A DNA stretch of 64,000 nucleotides from CAVQUE01 sp046290435 (GTDB taxonomy: Bacteria; Actinomycetota; Acidimicrobiia; Acidimicrobiales; UBA8592). The stretch is from the NCBI GenBank assembly GCA_046290435.1, contig JBKAGO010000004.1, positions 1 through 64,000 on the forward strand. Direction: 5' to 3'. Both the position numbers and the translations under genes were made by a program. Under the pieces are notes generated by a model. It was not told the DNA's origin and did no database searches. It was given only the letters and a program-made list of their open reading frames with translations. This document shows, piece after piece, positions 44,538 through 52,918 of the stretch (positions are counted from its first letter, which is position 1; each line of letters opens with the position of its first letter).

Positions 44538-45671
44538 TCAGCGCGTGATCCAGTAGTCGGTGATCGTCTCGAGGGCATCGGCGATCACCGGGGCGGCGTC
44601 GGTGGTCTCCACCATGATGCGGACGTGGTCATAGGCGTCGAGGGGTGCGACGTCGAGCGGTGCCGGCGGATCGATCGCAGCGGCGAGGTGCTGCCCGAAG
44701 AACTGGTCGAGCGGACCGGCGGCCTCGCCTCCGTCCGCACCGACGCCAGCCTCGCCGTCGGCGCGGGCGCGCAGCTCGGCCGCAGCGACATCGGCGGGGT
44801 CGACGAGGTCGGCGCCCAGGCGGCGGCGCAGATCGGCCAGGCGGGCCTCGGCCGTGGCCCCGATGGGCCGCAGGTCGTCGCCGAAGCGGCGGCGGATCTC
44901 GCGCACGGCGTCGCCGGGTCCGGGAACCTCCGATGCGGGACCGGCCCCGAAGCCCCCGCTCCGCGGCCCGCGACCGAAGCCATCACCGAACCCGTCGCCA
45001 TCGAGCCCGCCGGCACCGTCGAGCCCGTCGCCGAACCCGCCGCCGTCGAGGCCGTCGTCCCCTCCACGCCGACGCCCGCGGCCGGCGCCGCGCCTTCGAC
45101 CGAAGGAGTCGGTCACGACCTCGTCGTCGGGGTCGTAGGCCGAGACCGCTCCCGCGCCGTTGTACCGCTCGGCGAGGGCGTCGAGCGCCGCCAGCGAGTC
45201 GAACGACACGGGATCGTCGCCCGGCGCATCCTCACCGATCAGCGGTCCCGTGCCCGGCGGTGCCGGCGGGACGACGTCTTCGATGCCCCGCCACCGCAAC
45301 AGCAGGCCGGGGTCGTCGTCGACCTCGCGGGCCAGCTGCAGCAGTGCAGCGACGCCGTGCTTGCAGGGATCGCCCCAGTCGGGGCAGTCGCAGCTGAAGC
45401 CGACGTCGCCGGCGCCGGGCACCGCAGCGGCGACATCGTCGGCCGCTGCGGTGCGGACGTTCTCGGTGGCCTCACGCACCGCGACCGTGACGAGATAGGG
45501 CTCGTCCCGGCTGCCGCTGACGGTCACCTGCGCGGCGCCGGGCGTCACATCGACGCGCCCCGCGTAGCCCTTGCGTTGATAGCTGCGCCCACGAGTCAGA
45601 CGGTCGGCGTCGGCGAGCTCGACAACCAGCTCCGCCAGCGCCTGGCCCGCTGCGGTCGACAAGCGGATCAT
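44538..45671 (-). CDS. SWIM zinc-finger protein
   Basis: The 377-residue protein has a SWIM zinc finger, CDCPDWGDPCKHGVAAL (CxC...CxH) near residue 95, in the context typical of bacterial SWIM proteins paired with SNF2 helicases. After it comes a long glycine/aspartate-rich low-complexity part (about residues 190-250) and a helical C-terminal region. SWIM fingers bind DNA or proteins. The gene is directly downstream of the SNF2 gene through ATGA overlaps, so a joint role in chromatin-like remodelling or repair is likely. ATG 45671 is the third copy of a repeated start region. Confidence 0.88.
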   Translation of the reverse strand: MIRLSTAAGQALAELVVELADADRLTRGRSYQRKGYAGRVDVTPGAAQVTVSGSRDEPYLVTVAVREATENVRTAAADDVAAAVPGAGDVGFSCDCPDWGDPCKHGVAALLQLAREVDDDPGLLLRWRGIEDVVPPAPPGTGPLIGEDAPGDDPVSFDSLAALDALAERYNGAGAVSAYDPDDEVVTDSFGRRRGAGRGRRRGGDDGLDGGGFGDGLDGAGGLDGDGFGDGFGRGPRSGGFGAGPASEVPGPGDAVREIRRRFGDDLRPIGATAEARLADLRRRLGADLVDPADVAAAELRARADGEAGVGADGGEAAGPLDQFFGQHLAAAIDPPAPLDVAPLDAYDHVRIMVETTDAAPVIADALETITDYWITR

Positions 45672-45807
45672 CGACCGACCACCGTCGCCGACAGACCGAG
45701 GCTCGCCACGCAGATCATCGCCCGACCACCGTGCTCGATCGGACCGACGCTCGACAGGCGGATCATCGCTCGACGACCGTGCTCGACGGGTCGAGGCTCA
45801 ACAGGTC
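45666..45807. repeat. Three degenerate 47-48 base tandem units at the SNF2/SWIM junction
   Basis: Units starting GATCATCG at 45666, 45713 and 45761 share about two thirds of their bases. One covers the end of the SNF2 gene, one is between, and one covers the start of the SWIM gene, so the start context (ATGATC) is present three times. Confidence 0.7.
45668..45766 (-). CDS. Possible 32-residue bridging ORF between SNF2 and SWIM genes
   Basis: ATG 45766 overlaps the SNF2 stop (ATGA) and the frame's TGA overlaps the SWIM start ATG 45671 (ATGA). The frame arises from the tandem duplication of the start region, and its sequence (MIRLSSVGP...) copies the SWIM protein's first residues. It probably has no function as protein but would keep the two genes translationally coupled. 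Confidence 0.4.
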   Translation of the reverse strand: MIRLSSVGPIEHGGRAMICVASLGLSATVVGR

Positions 45808-48756
45808 GCGCAGCTCGTCGGTACCCATCTCGGTGAGCCATGCCTCGCCCGAGCCCACCGCCCGCTCGGCCAGCGCCTTCTTCTCGGTGATCAACCCGTC
45901 GATGCGTTCTTCGAGGGTGCCCTGGCAGACGAGCTTGTGCACGAACACGGTGCGCTGCTGGCCGATCCGCCACGCCCGGTCGGTGGCCTGGTCCTCGACC
46001 GCGGGGTTCCACCAGCGGTCGTAGTGGATGACCCGGCTGGCCGCGGTGAGGTTGAGGCCGGTGCCGCCCGCCTTGAGCGACACGATCTGCAGCGGCGAAC
46101 CCTCGCCGGCCTGGAACCGCTCGACCATCGTCCGGCGTCCGTTGCTGCTGACGCCACCGTGCAGGAACGCCGGCCGCTCACCGAGCCGACGGCCGAGGTG
46201 ATCGGCCAACAGCTCGCCCATCGTGCGGTACTGGGTGAACACCAGCGCGCGCTCGCCGTTGTCGAGCAGCTCGTCGACCAGCTCGTCGAAGCGGGCGAGC
46301 TTGCCGGAGCGACCCTCGATGGTGCTGCCGTCGGCCAGGTAATGCGCCGGATGGTTGCAGATCTGCTTGAGCCGGGTGAGCGTCGCCAGTACCAGCCCGC
46401 GCCGGGCCATGTCGCCCCCGCCGGGCTCGCCGCGGCGTTCGGCGGCCTCTGCGGCTGCGTCGGCTTCGGCGAGGAAGTCGTCGAGCACCGCCTGGTACAG
46501 GCCTGCCTGCTCCTGGGTGAGCGTCGCCCACGCGACGGCCTCGATGCGGTCGGGCAGATCGGGCACCAGGGTCTTGTCGGCCTTGGTGCGGCGCAGCACG
46601 AACGGCTCGGTGAGGCGCCGCATGCCCTCCAGCGCGTCGCCTTCGTCGCCACGCTCGATCGGGGTGGCGAACCGCTCACGGAACCAGGTGATGCCGCCGA
46701 GCATGCCCGGATTCACGGCATCGAGAATCGCCCACAGCTCGGCCAGCCGGTTCTCGACCGGGGTACCGGTGAGCGCCACCTTCTGCATCGCGGGCAGGCG
46801 CCGCACCGCCCGCGCCGCCTTGGTGTGATGGTTCTTGATGGCCTGGGCCTCGTCGCAGACGACGATCTCCCAGTCGACCATCTCGTAGGTGTCGATGTCG
46901 CGGGTGACGGTGCCGTAGGTGGTGACCACGATGTCGACCTCGGCCGCCACCTGCAGGAACTTCTCGCCGACGGGACGGTCGGGACCGTGGGCGACGAACA
47001 CGCTGAGCCCGGGGGTGAAGTGCGCGGCTTCGGAGTCCCAGTTGTGCACGACCGACAGCGGGCACAGGACCAGGCTCGGGGCCCGTCCGGCGCGCCCGAG
47101 CAGATGGGCGAGCGTGGTGGGGGTCTTGCCGAGGCCCATGTCGTCGGCGAGGCACCCGCCCAGCCCGAGCCGCCCGAGGAACTGCATCCAACCCAACGCC
47201 CGCCGCTGATAGGGCCGCAGCTCGCCGACGAAACCCGCCGGCTCGTGCGCCTCGACGAGGCGATCGTCGGGCAGACCGGCCAGCAGGTCGTTGAGCCAGC
47301 TGGTGCTGGACTCGTCGTCGCGTACCTCGATGACGGCCCCGACTCCATCGGCGTCGGCGGCGTCGCCGGGCTCGGCACTCATGGCTTCGGCTGCGGCTCG
47401 CAACAGTTGCGCCGGTGACATCGTCGAGGAACCCTGCCGCTTCGCCCCCAGCTGTTCGAGTGCGGCGCGGGCCTGGCCGGCGTCGACGCGCACCCAGTCG
47501 CCGCGCAGCTGCACCAGACCGCTCTTGGCGTCGGCGAGCGCCCGCAGCTCGGCGTCGCTCAACGCGTCGTCGCCGAGGGCGAGGCCCCAGTCGACGTCGA
47601 TCATCGAGGTCGACAGGTCCGACGACACGCCGCCGCCCTCGGCGGGCGTCGCCGATGCGGTCAGGCGGAGCTTGCGCCGCACCAGGCCGGTGGGCACGAG
47701 GATGGGCGCTCCGGCATGCTCGCAGAGTTCGAGCCCGTCGCTGAGCAACAGCACGACGTCGTCGAGATCGAGGAAGATCTCGCCCAGGGAAGGGTCCTCG
47801 TCGAGGCGGTCGAGGCCGGGCACCAGCGCCGCCAGGCGGATGGCGAGGTCGCGCAGGTGTCGCCGGACCGAAGCCAGGCTGCCGCTGCCGAGCTTCTCCC
47901 GGGCGTCGGTGGACTCGGCGAACACGTCGGCCCACGGCACCGCCGCGGCCGGGTCGTCGAGGGGCACGACCTCGAACCACAGGCGCCACGGCTCGTCGGG
48001 GTCGCCGGGGGTCAGCCGGCCCCGGCACGCAATGGGGTTGGATCCCTCGGCCAGGCGGCGGGTGTCGCTCATCGCGGTGCTGACGGTGGCGAAGGCGGCC
48101 TCGTGGCGTTCGGTGTCGCCCACGACGGTGCCGGTCTCGTCGGTCAGGCCCGTGGTGATGCGCCGCACCGCCACGACCGGCGCCGTGCGCGACCGCGGCA
48201 GCGGTGGCCGCCAGCCCGACGCCCGCAGCGCACGCCGGCACGCGGCGTCGGCGCAGTCCTCGATGATCCCCCGGGCATCGCGGCTCGAGGTCGAGACGAG
48301 GACCTGGGGCATGGTCTCGATGAGCGACGAGACACGTTCGTCGATGTCGGCGTTGTCGATGAGCTCCCACCGGGCCCGCCACCGCAGTCCCGTGGTGTCG
48401 AGTGTCGGCAGGATCAGTCCGGAGACGGCGGCGTCGACGGCGAAGGTGACCACCGCGTGCAGCCACCGCAGCGACGGCGACCACGACGACGTCGGATACC
48501 GGTCGATCAACAGATCGACGACGGCGCAGGGATCGCCGAGCAGTGCCGGCGCATGGACATCGTCGCCGTCGGGCAGCGCCACGGTGACGGTGCCGAGCTC
48601 TGCCTCCCGTGCCGTCCACGACGGCCCCAGGACCCGGCCGGCCACGCGTCGGAGCTGGTCGCCGGGCACGACGGCCCGGCCGTCCCAGGCCCAGAAGGCG
48701 GCGCCGTCGGCCGTCCAGGAGGCGACGACCGATGCGGTCGCGATGGGGGCGGCGAT
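45763..48756 (-). CDS. SNF2/Rad54-family DEAD-like helicase
   Basis: The protein of nearly 1000 residues has an N-terminal bacterial SNF2-associated domain of about 500 residues and a C-terminal Swi2/Snf2 motor: LADDMGLGKTPTT (motif I), DEAQ (II), LTGTPVENRL (III), LVFTQYRTMGELLADHLG, VSLKAGGTGLNLTAASRVIHYDRWWNPAVEDQATDRAWRIGQ (V and VI). Such ATPases translocate on duplex DNA. No ATG, GTG or TTG lies in frame near the expected start; AGGAGG stands four bases before an ATC codon at 48756, and the first GTG is at 48669. The true start is therefore open. It follows lysC by 17 bases and leads into the SWIM gene. Confidence 0.9.
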   Translation of the reverse strand: MAAPIATASVVASWTADGAAFWAWDGRAVVPGDQLRRVAGRVLGPSWTAREAELGTVTVALPDGDDVHAPALLGDPCAVVDLLIDRYPTSSWSPSLRWLHAVVTFAVDAAVSGLILPTLDTTGLRWRARWELIDNADIDERVSSLIETMPQVLVSTSSRDARGIIEDCADAACRRALRASGWRPPLPRSRTAPVVAVRRITTGLTDETGTVVGDTERHEAAFATVSTAMSDTRRLAEGSNPIACRGRLTPGDPDEPWRLWFEVVPLDDPAAAVPWADVFAESTDAREKLGSGSLASVRRHLRDLAIRLAALVPGLDRLDEDPSLGEIFLDLDDVVLLLSDGLELCEHAGAPILVPTGLVRRKLRLTASATPAEGGGVSSDLSTSMIDVDWGLALGDDALSDAELRALADAKSGLVQLRGDWVRVDAGQARAALEQLGAKRQGSSTMSPAQLLRAAAEAMSAEPGDAADADGVGAVIEVRDDESSTSWLNDLLAGLPDDRLVEAHEPAGFVGELRPYQRRALGWMQFLGRLGLGGCLADDMGLGKTPTTLAHLLGRAGRAPSLVLCPLSVVHNWDSEAAHFTPGLSVFVAHGPDRPVGEKFLQVAAEVDIVVTTYGTVTRDIDTYEMVDWEIVVCDEAQAIKNHHTKAARAVRRLPAMQKVALTGTPVENRLAELWAILDAVNPGMLGGITWFRERFATPIERGDEGDALEGMRRLTEPFVLRRTKADKTLVPDLPDRIEAVAWATLTQEQAGLYQAVLDDFLAEADAAAEAAERRGEPGGGDMARRGLVLATLTRLKQICNHPAHYLADGSTIEGRSGKLARFDELVDELLDNGERALVFTQYRTMGELLADHLGRRLGERPAFLHGGVSSNGRRTMVERFQAGEGSPLQIVSLKAGGTGLNLTAASRVIHYDRWWNPAVEDQATDRAWRIGQQRTVFVHKLVCQGTLEERIDGLITEKKALAERAVGSGEAWLTEMGTDELRDLLSLDPSSTVVER

Positions 48757-48773
48757 GACGCCTCCTGCCCTGG

Positions 48774-49997
48774 TCAGGTGACGCGACCGAGCTCGAAGGC
48801 GCCGTGCAGGGCCACCGTGGCCCGATCGACGTCGGCTTCGGCGATCACGCAGCTGATGCGTATGGCCGAGGTGGAGATCATCTCGATGTTCACGCCCTCG
48901 GCGGACAGTGTCTCGAACATCGTGGCGGCGACGCCCGGATTGGAGGCCATGCCGGCGCCCACGACCGAGACCCGCCCGATGCTGGCGTCGGTGGCGACGC
49001 CGGCGGCGCCGATATCGACGCAGTAGCGCTCGGTGATCTCGGTGCCCTCGGTGAGCTGTTCTCGCGGCACCGTGAAGGAGATGTCGGTCATGGCGTCGTG
49101 CAGCGACACGTTCTGCACGATCATGTCGACGTTGACGGCGGCGTCGGCGAGCGCCCGGAACAGCGACGCGGCGACGCCCGGTTTGTCGGGGACGCTCTCG
49201 AGGGTGACCTTGGCCTGGCTCGTGTCGGGCACGACGGCGGAGATGATGGCTCGTTCCATGTGAGGCTCCTCTTCGACGACCCACGTTCCCGGCTCCCAGG
49301 TGAACGCAGACCGAACATGCAGCGGGACGGCGTAGGCGCGGGCGACCTCGACCGACCGCATGACCGGCTTGGGGCAGCCGACCGCGGTCATCTCGAGCAG
49401 CTCGTCGAAACCGATGCGGGGGATCTTTCGGGCGTCGGGGCACACCCGGGGGTCGGTGGTGAACACGCCCGACACGTCGGTGTAGAGCTCGCAGGCGTCG
49501 GCGCCGAGGCCGTGGGCGAGCGCAACCGCGGTCGTGTCGGAGCCGCCACGGCCGAGGAACGTGACGTTGCGGTCGGTGGACACGCCCTGGGACCCGGCGA
49601 CCACCGGGACCCGGCCGGCGTCGAGGGCCTCGCGGACCCGGTCGGGGCGGACCTCGAGGATCTTCGCGTTGCGGTGGTTGGTGTCGGTCAGGAACCCGGC
49701 CTGGCTGCCGGTGAACGAATCCGCGGCGATGCCCTGATCGTGGAGGGCCATGCACATCAACGCGATGGCCTTGCGCTCGCCGGCGGTGATGAGCATGTCC
49801 ATCTCGCGGCCGGGTTGGGTGCGGCTGACCTCGTCGGCGAGGCGGAGCAACTCGTCGGTCTCCTTGCCCATCGCGCTGACGACCAGGACGACCTGATCGC
49901 CCCGGGCGCGGGTGCGACGCACGTGGTCGGCGACCTCACGCATGCGGGTCGCGTCGGCGACCGAGGTGCCTCCGAACTTCTGGACGACGAGTGCCAC
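48774..49997 (-). CDS. lysC: Aspartate kinase
   Basis: The 407-residue enzyme phosphorylates aspartate, the first step toward lysine, threonine, methionine and diaminopimelate. VQKFGGTSVAD at the N-terminus, TFLGRGGSDTTAVALA and YTDVSGVFTTDPR are the catalytic motifs; the last 150 residues contain two ACT domains for feedback by lysine and threonine. GTG 49997 gives the standard start VALVVQKFGG. Internal GTG/ATG codons could give a separate beta subunit as in Corynebacterium, but I cannot show this. The stop is followed closely by the SNF2 gene. Confidence 0.95.
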   Translation of the reverse strand: MALVVQKFGGTSVADATRMREVADHVRRTRARGDQVVLVVSAMGKETDELLRLADEVSRTQPGREMDMLITAGERKAIALMCMALHDQGIAADSFTGSQAGFLTDTNHRNAKILEVRPDRVREALDAGRVPVVAGSQGVSTDRNVTFLGRGGSDTTAVALAHGLGADACELYTDVSGVFTTDPRVCPDARKIPRIGFDELLEMTAVGCPKPVMRSVEVARAYAVPLHVRSAFTWEPGTWVVEEEPHMERAIISAVVPDTSQAKVTLESVPDKPGVAASLFRALADAAVNVDMIVQNVSLHDAMTDISFTVPREQLTEGTEITERYCVDIGAAGVATDASIGRVSVVGAGMASNPGVAATMFETLSAEGVNIEMISTSAIRISCVIAEADVDRATVALHGAFELGRVT

Positions 49998-50046
49998 GCC
50001 CGTCAAGCTATCGAGGCTTGTCCCCGGTGCGGGCGCTGTCGGTGCG

Positions 50047-50577
50047 CTACCCCCGAGCGCCGTCGGCGCTCGAGCGGCGGGGGCCGACGAACCGCGTCAG
50101 GCGCGCCCGGCCCCAGCAGTAGTGGCGGGCCCGGCGGCCCCGACCCACCCGGAAGCGCCGGCATTCGATGACCGACCAGTCTCCGGCCCAGAAGGTGCCG
50201 GTGATGTCGTGGGGCGGCTCCGCCCGCACCTGGTCGGACATGACGGTGGGCTCGCAGAACAACACGACGCCGTCGCGGTGCACGTGGGGAGCCAGCGCCG
50301 CCAGGAAGCCGGACAGGTCGACGATGGTGGCCAACGCACCGATCGACACGACCGTGTCGAAGCAGCCCACCAGGGGCTCGGCGCCGTTGCCGGGGTGGCG
50401 CAGGTGCACGGTCTCGGTGACCGTCGGCGCCAGCGCTGCGGCGTGGGTACCGAGGTCGCCCAGCACCAACACCCGCCCGCGGGCCTGGGCGACGACCTCG
50501 TCTGCATGGGTCGCGAGGGCGCGATCGTGGTGTGCACCGGCGGCCATGGCGGCCCGATCGTAGCCCGCGGCGATCAC
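50047..50577 (-). CDS. Degenerate class I methyltransferase-like protein
   Basis: The 176-residue protein has the strand order of a small Rossmann methyltransferase: GRVLVLGDLGTHAAAL where motif I is expected, FDTVVSIGALATIVDLSGFLAALAPHVHRDGVVLFCEP as the conserved motif IV to VI region. The glycine-rich GxGxG is replaced by GDLGTH, so SAM binding is doubtful. The arginine-rich C-terminus is non-conserved. Start GTG 50577, with ATG 50547 as alternative. It diverges from aat with 50 bases between. Function unknown. Confidence 0.65.
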   Translation of the reverse strand: MIAAGYDRAAMAAGAHHDRALATHADEVVAQARGRVLVLGDLGTHAAALAPTVTETVHLRHPGNGAEPLVGCFDTVVSIGALATIVDLSGFLAALAPHVHRDGVVLFCEPTVMSDQVRAEPPHDITGTFWAGDWSVIECRRFRVGRGRRARHYCWGRARLTRFVGPRRSSADGARG

Positions 50578-50627
50578 GTGGCCGCCAACTCGGCCGGCGC
50601 AGGCCGCGTGTGGTGCCGAGACCGCAG

Positions 50628-51344
50628 ATGCGCGACGGTTGCGCCGTGCAGGAGGCGATTCACCCGATCGAACCCGATCCGACGCCGTGGGCGTTTCCGC
50701 CGGTGCCCGAGGACCACGACGACGACCTCATCGCGGTCGGCGCCGACCTGGCGCCGGGCACCCTGCTCGCTGCGTACCGGGCCGGGTACTTCCCCATGCC
50801 GATCGACGCGCCGGGCGGCATCGGCTGGTGGTCACCCGATCCCCGAGGGATCATCGAGCTCGACGAGCTGCACGTCTCCCGCTCGCTGCGCCGGTCGATG
50901 CGCCGCTACGACATCACCGTCGACACCGCGTTCGACGAGGTCATCGCGGCGTGCGCCGCACCGGAGCGGCCCCACGGCTGGATCGACGGCGCCATCATCG
51001 ACGCCTATCGCAGGCTGCACGAGCTGGGCTGGGTGCACAGCATCGAATGCCGCCTCGACGGCGAATTGGTCGGCGGTCTCTACGGCGTGGCCATCGGTTC
51101 GTTCTTCGCGGGCGAGTCGATGTTCCACGCCGCCACCGATGCATCGAAGGTGGCGCTGGTCGCACTGGCGGACATCCTCGCCGGTGGAGCGGCACCGCTG
51201 CTCGACGTGCAGTGGCGCACCGACCACCTCGCGAGCCTCGGCGCCCGGAACGTTCCTCGCCGGTCCTACCTGGCCCGCCTGCCGGTCGCGTGCAACGCCC
51301 CCGGCCCCCGATGGCCGAGCGGCCGTGGTCCGAGCGGCCCGTGA
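50628..51344 (+). CDS. aat: Leucyl/phenylalanyl-tRNA-protein transferase
   Basis: The 238-residue enzyme adds leucine or phenylalanine to proteins with basic N-termini, marking them for ClpS-ClpAP degradation. GADLAPGTLLAAYRAGYFPMP, GIGWWSPDPRGII, and HSIECRLDGELVGGLYGVAIGSFFAGESMFH are the family hallmarks. ATG 50628 and GTG 50646 are in frame; neither has a strong ribosome site. The family is frequent in proteobacteria and less so in actinobacteria; ClpS would be expected elsewhere in the genome. Confidence 0.93.
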   Translation: MRDGCAVQEAIHPIEPDPTPWAFPPVPEDHDDDLIAVGADLAPGTLLAAYRAGYFPMPIDAPGGIGWWSPDPRGIIELDELHVSRSLRRSMRRYDITVDTAFDEVIAACAAPERPHGWIDGAIIDAYRRLHELGWVHSIECRLDGELVGGLYGVAIGSFFAGESMFHAATDASKVALVALADILAGGAAPLLDVQWRTDHLASLGARNVPRRSYLARLPVACNAPGPRWPSGRGPSGP

Positions 51345-51508
51345 GCGCAGCGAACGAGAGCGGGAGGCGACGGGTCCGGATCCGAGGGAGTAGGCCACTC
51401 GCCCGGTAGCAGTCTCCTGGGTGACACACCCCATCGGGTGGTCGCCCGAGCCTGCGAATTGGGCCGTTCGGACACTCAACGCCCGACCGGGCGCGCCGAT
51501 GGGTTCGG

Positions 51509-52315
51509 GTGAGACAGCAGAGCGCATTGGTGGGGATCACCGTCGGAGCCATCGGCATCGCCATGGGCCTCGCCGCGGGCGTCGCGGTGGTGGCATGGCT
51601 GGGGGTGGTCGCAGGAATCGCCGCGGTCGCCGCCGCCTACCTGGCGTACCTGACCGTCAACCGGATGAGCGCCGCCGAGGAGCGCACCCAGGAGCTCGCC
51701 ACCCAGATCGAACAACTCGAGACCGCCGTGGCCAACCAGATCCAGGCCCGGATGCAGGCCGAGGACGAGGCCCGCAAGGCCAACATGCGGGCAGCCGACG
51801 CCGAACTCGGCAACGCCCTGGCCCCCCAGGTGCAGCAGGCGACCGCCGGCCGCGATCTCACCGACCCGACCACGGGCCTGTACGGCGAGAGCTACTTCAT
51901 GGTCAGCGTCGAGCAGCGCATCTCGGCGGCCCGCCGCCACCTGCGCCCGGTGGCCGTCGGACTGGTCGAGGTCGTGGTCGATCCGACCGCACGACCGAGC
52001 GATCACCTCGATCCCCTCATCGTCACCGAAGCCCTCGCCGCGACGCTGCGTGACGCCGACACGGCGTGTCGTCTCGACGACGGCCGTTTCGCGGTCATCT
52101 TGGAGGACACACCCGAGAACGGCGCCATCTGGACCATGGAGCGGCTGCGTCGCCACCTGGGCGAGACCACCCGCACGTGCACGCTGTGGGCGGGGCTGTC
52201 CTGCTACCCGGCGCACGGGTTCGACACCGACGAGATCCTCTCGCAGGCCGAACATGCCCTCATCGCCGCCCGCGACTGGCCCCAGGACCGCATCGAGGTC
52301 GCGCAGGCCCGCTGA
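51509..52315 (+). CDS. Membrane protein with coiled coil and degenerate GGDEF domain
   Basis: The 268-residue protein starts with two membrane helices (residues 7-48), continues with a coiled coil (about 52-105), and ends in a GGDEF-fold domain. DLTDPTTGLYGESYFMVSVEQRI corresponds to the conserved DPLTGLxNR region, but the active-site loop reads DDGRF instead of GGDEF, so diguanylate cyclase activity is not expected; it may bind GTP or c-di-GMP or only signal. GTG 51509 is used. A stem-loop overlaps its stop. Confidence 0.75.
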   Translation: MRQQSALVGITVGAIGIAMGLAAGVAVVAWLGVVAGIAAVAAAYLAYLTVNRMSAAEERTQELATQIEQLETAVANQIQARMQAEDEARKANMRAADAELGNALAPQVQQATAGRDLTDPTTGLYGESYFMVSVEQRISAARRHLRPVAVGLVEVVVDPTARPSDHLDPLIVTEALAATLRDADTACRLDDGRFAVILEDTPENGAIWTMERLRRHLGETTRTCTLWAGLSCYPAHGFDTDEILSQAEHALIAARDWPQDRIEVAQAR

Positions 52316-52332
52316 CGGGCTCGCCCGTCAGC
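52311..52332. terminator. Hairpin overlapping the stop of the GGDEF-like gene
   Basis: GCTGACGGG and CCCGTCAGC flank a four-base CTCG core (52311-52332). The stem includes the TGA stop and lies between two convergent genes, so it can terminate both. Confidence 0.65.
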
Positions 52333-52341
52333 CCGGGCGTC

Positions 52342-52668
52342 TCAGACCGCCCGCAGGTTGGGGCCGACGATCAGCTGGTCCGAGCCCGGTCCGCTGTCGG
52401 TGACGGGCACGCCGTCGACCGGTGCGGTCTCGCTGTCGAGCGCCGCTGCGATGCCGACCGCTCCCATGCCGAGAACGGCGAACACTCCTGCGGCCACGGC
52501 GACGTCACGGAGGCGGCGCCGTGCCGATCGTGTCGCCATGACCGGGCGGTCGGCCGGCGTCTCGACGGCGACGCTCGCGCTCGTCCGGCGCAGTTCGGCC
52601 TCGTGGAGCAGACCTGCGTGGTGGATCTCGGCGAGACGGTTGGCGTGCTGGGATGGGTGGACGTTCAT
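52342..52668 (-). CDS. Small single-pass membrane protein, unknown function
   Basis: The 108-residue protein has an N-terminal cytosolic half rich in histidine and arginine (NRLAEIHHAGLLHEAE), one membrane helix (DVAVAAGVFAVLGMGAVGIAAAL) and a short acidic outer tail. ATG 52668 follows GGAGCAGG. It diverges from the SARP/STAND gene with 250 bases between; membership in the same signalling unit is possible. No family recognised. Confidence 0.65.
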   Translation of the reverse strand: MNVHPSQHANRLAEIHHAGLLHEAELRRTSASVAVETPADRPVMATRSARRRLRDVAVAAGVFAVLGMGAVGIAAALDSETAPVDGVPVTDSGPGSDQLIVGPNLRAV

Positions 52669-52918
52669 GGGTACCTGCTCCGTGATCGGTGGTTGCGATT
52701 GCGATGACCGGCAGGTTCCGATCCCGGCGTTGCAGTCCGCTTGCAGCGCCCGCGCCGGAGCCTCGATCGCGCCCCTCCCGACCGAGCCCGCGGGCCGGTC
52801 GTGGCTCGTGGAGTAGCCTCTGAGCAGGCAAAACGGGGAAACGGCGGCGTGCAATCGAAATGCAACCCAGCTCAGGGAAGCTCGTCGCCATGACATCGAC
52901 GAGCGACGGGGCATCGAG

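Noticed and set aside
45666..45807. Short CRISPR-like array at the SNF2/SWIM junction
   Set aside because: Units are contiguous and degenerate with no spacers, and two of them overlap coding ends.
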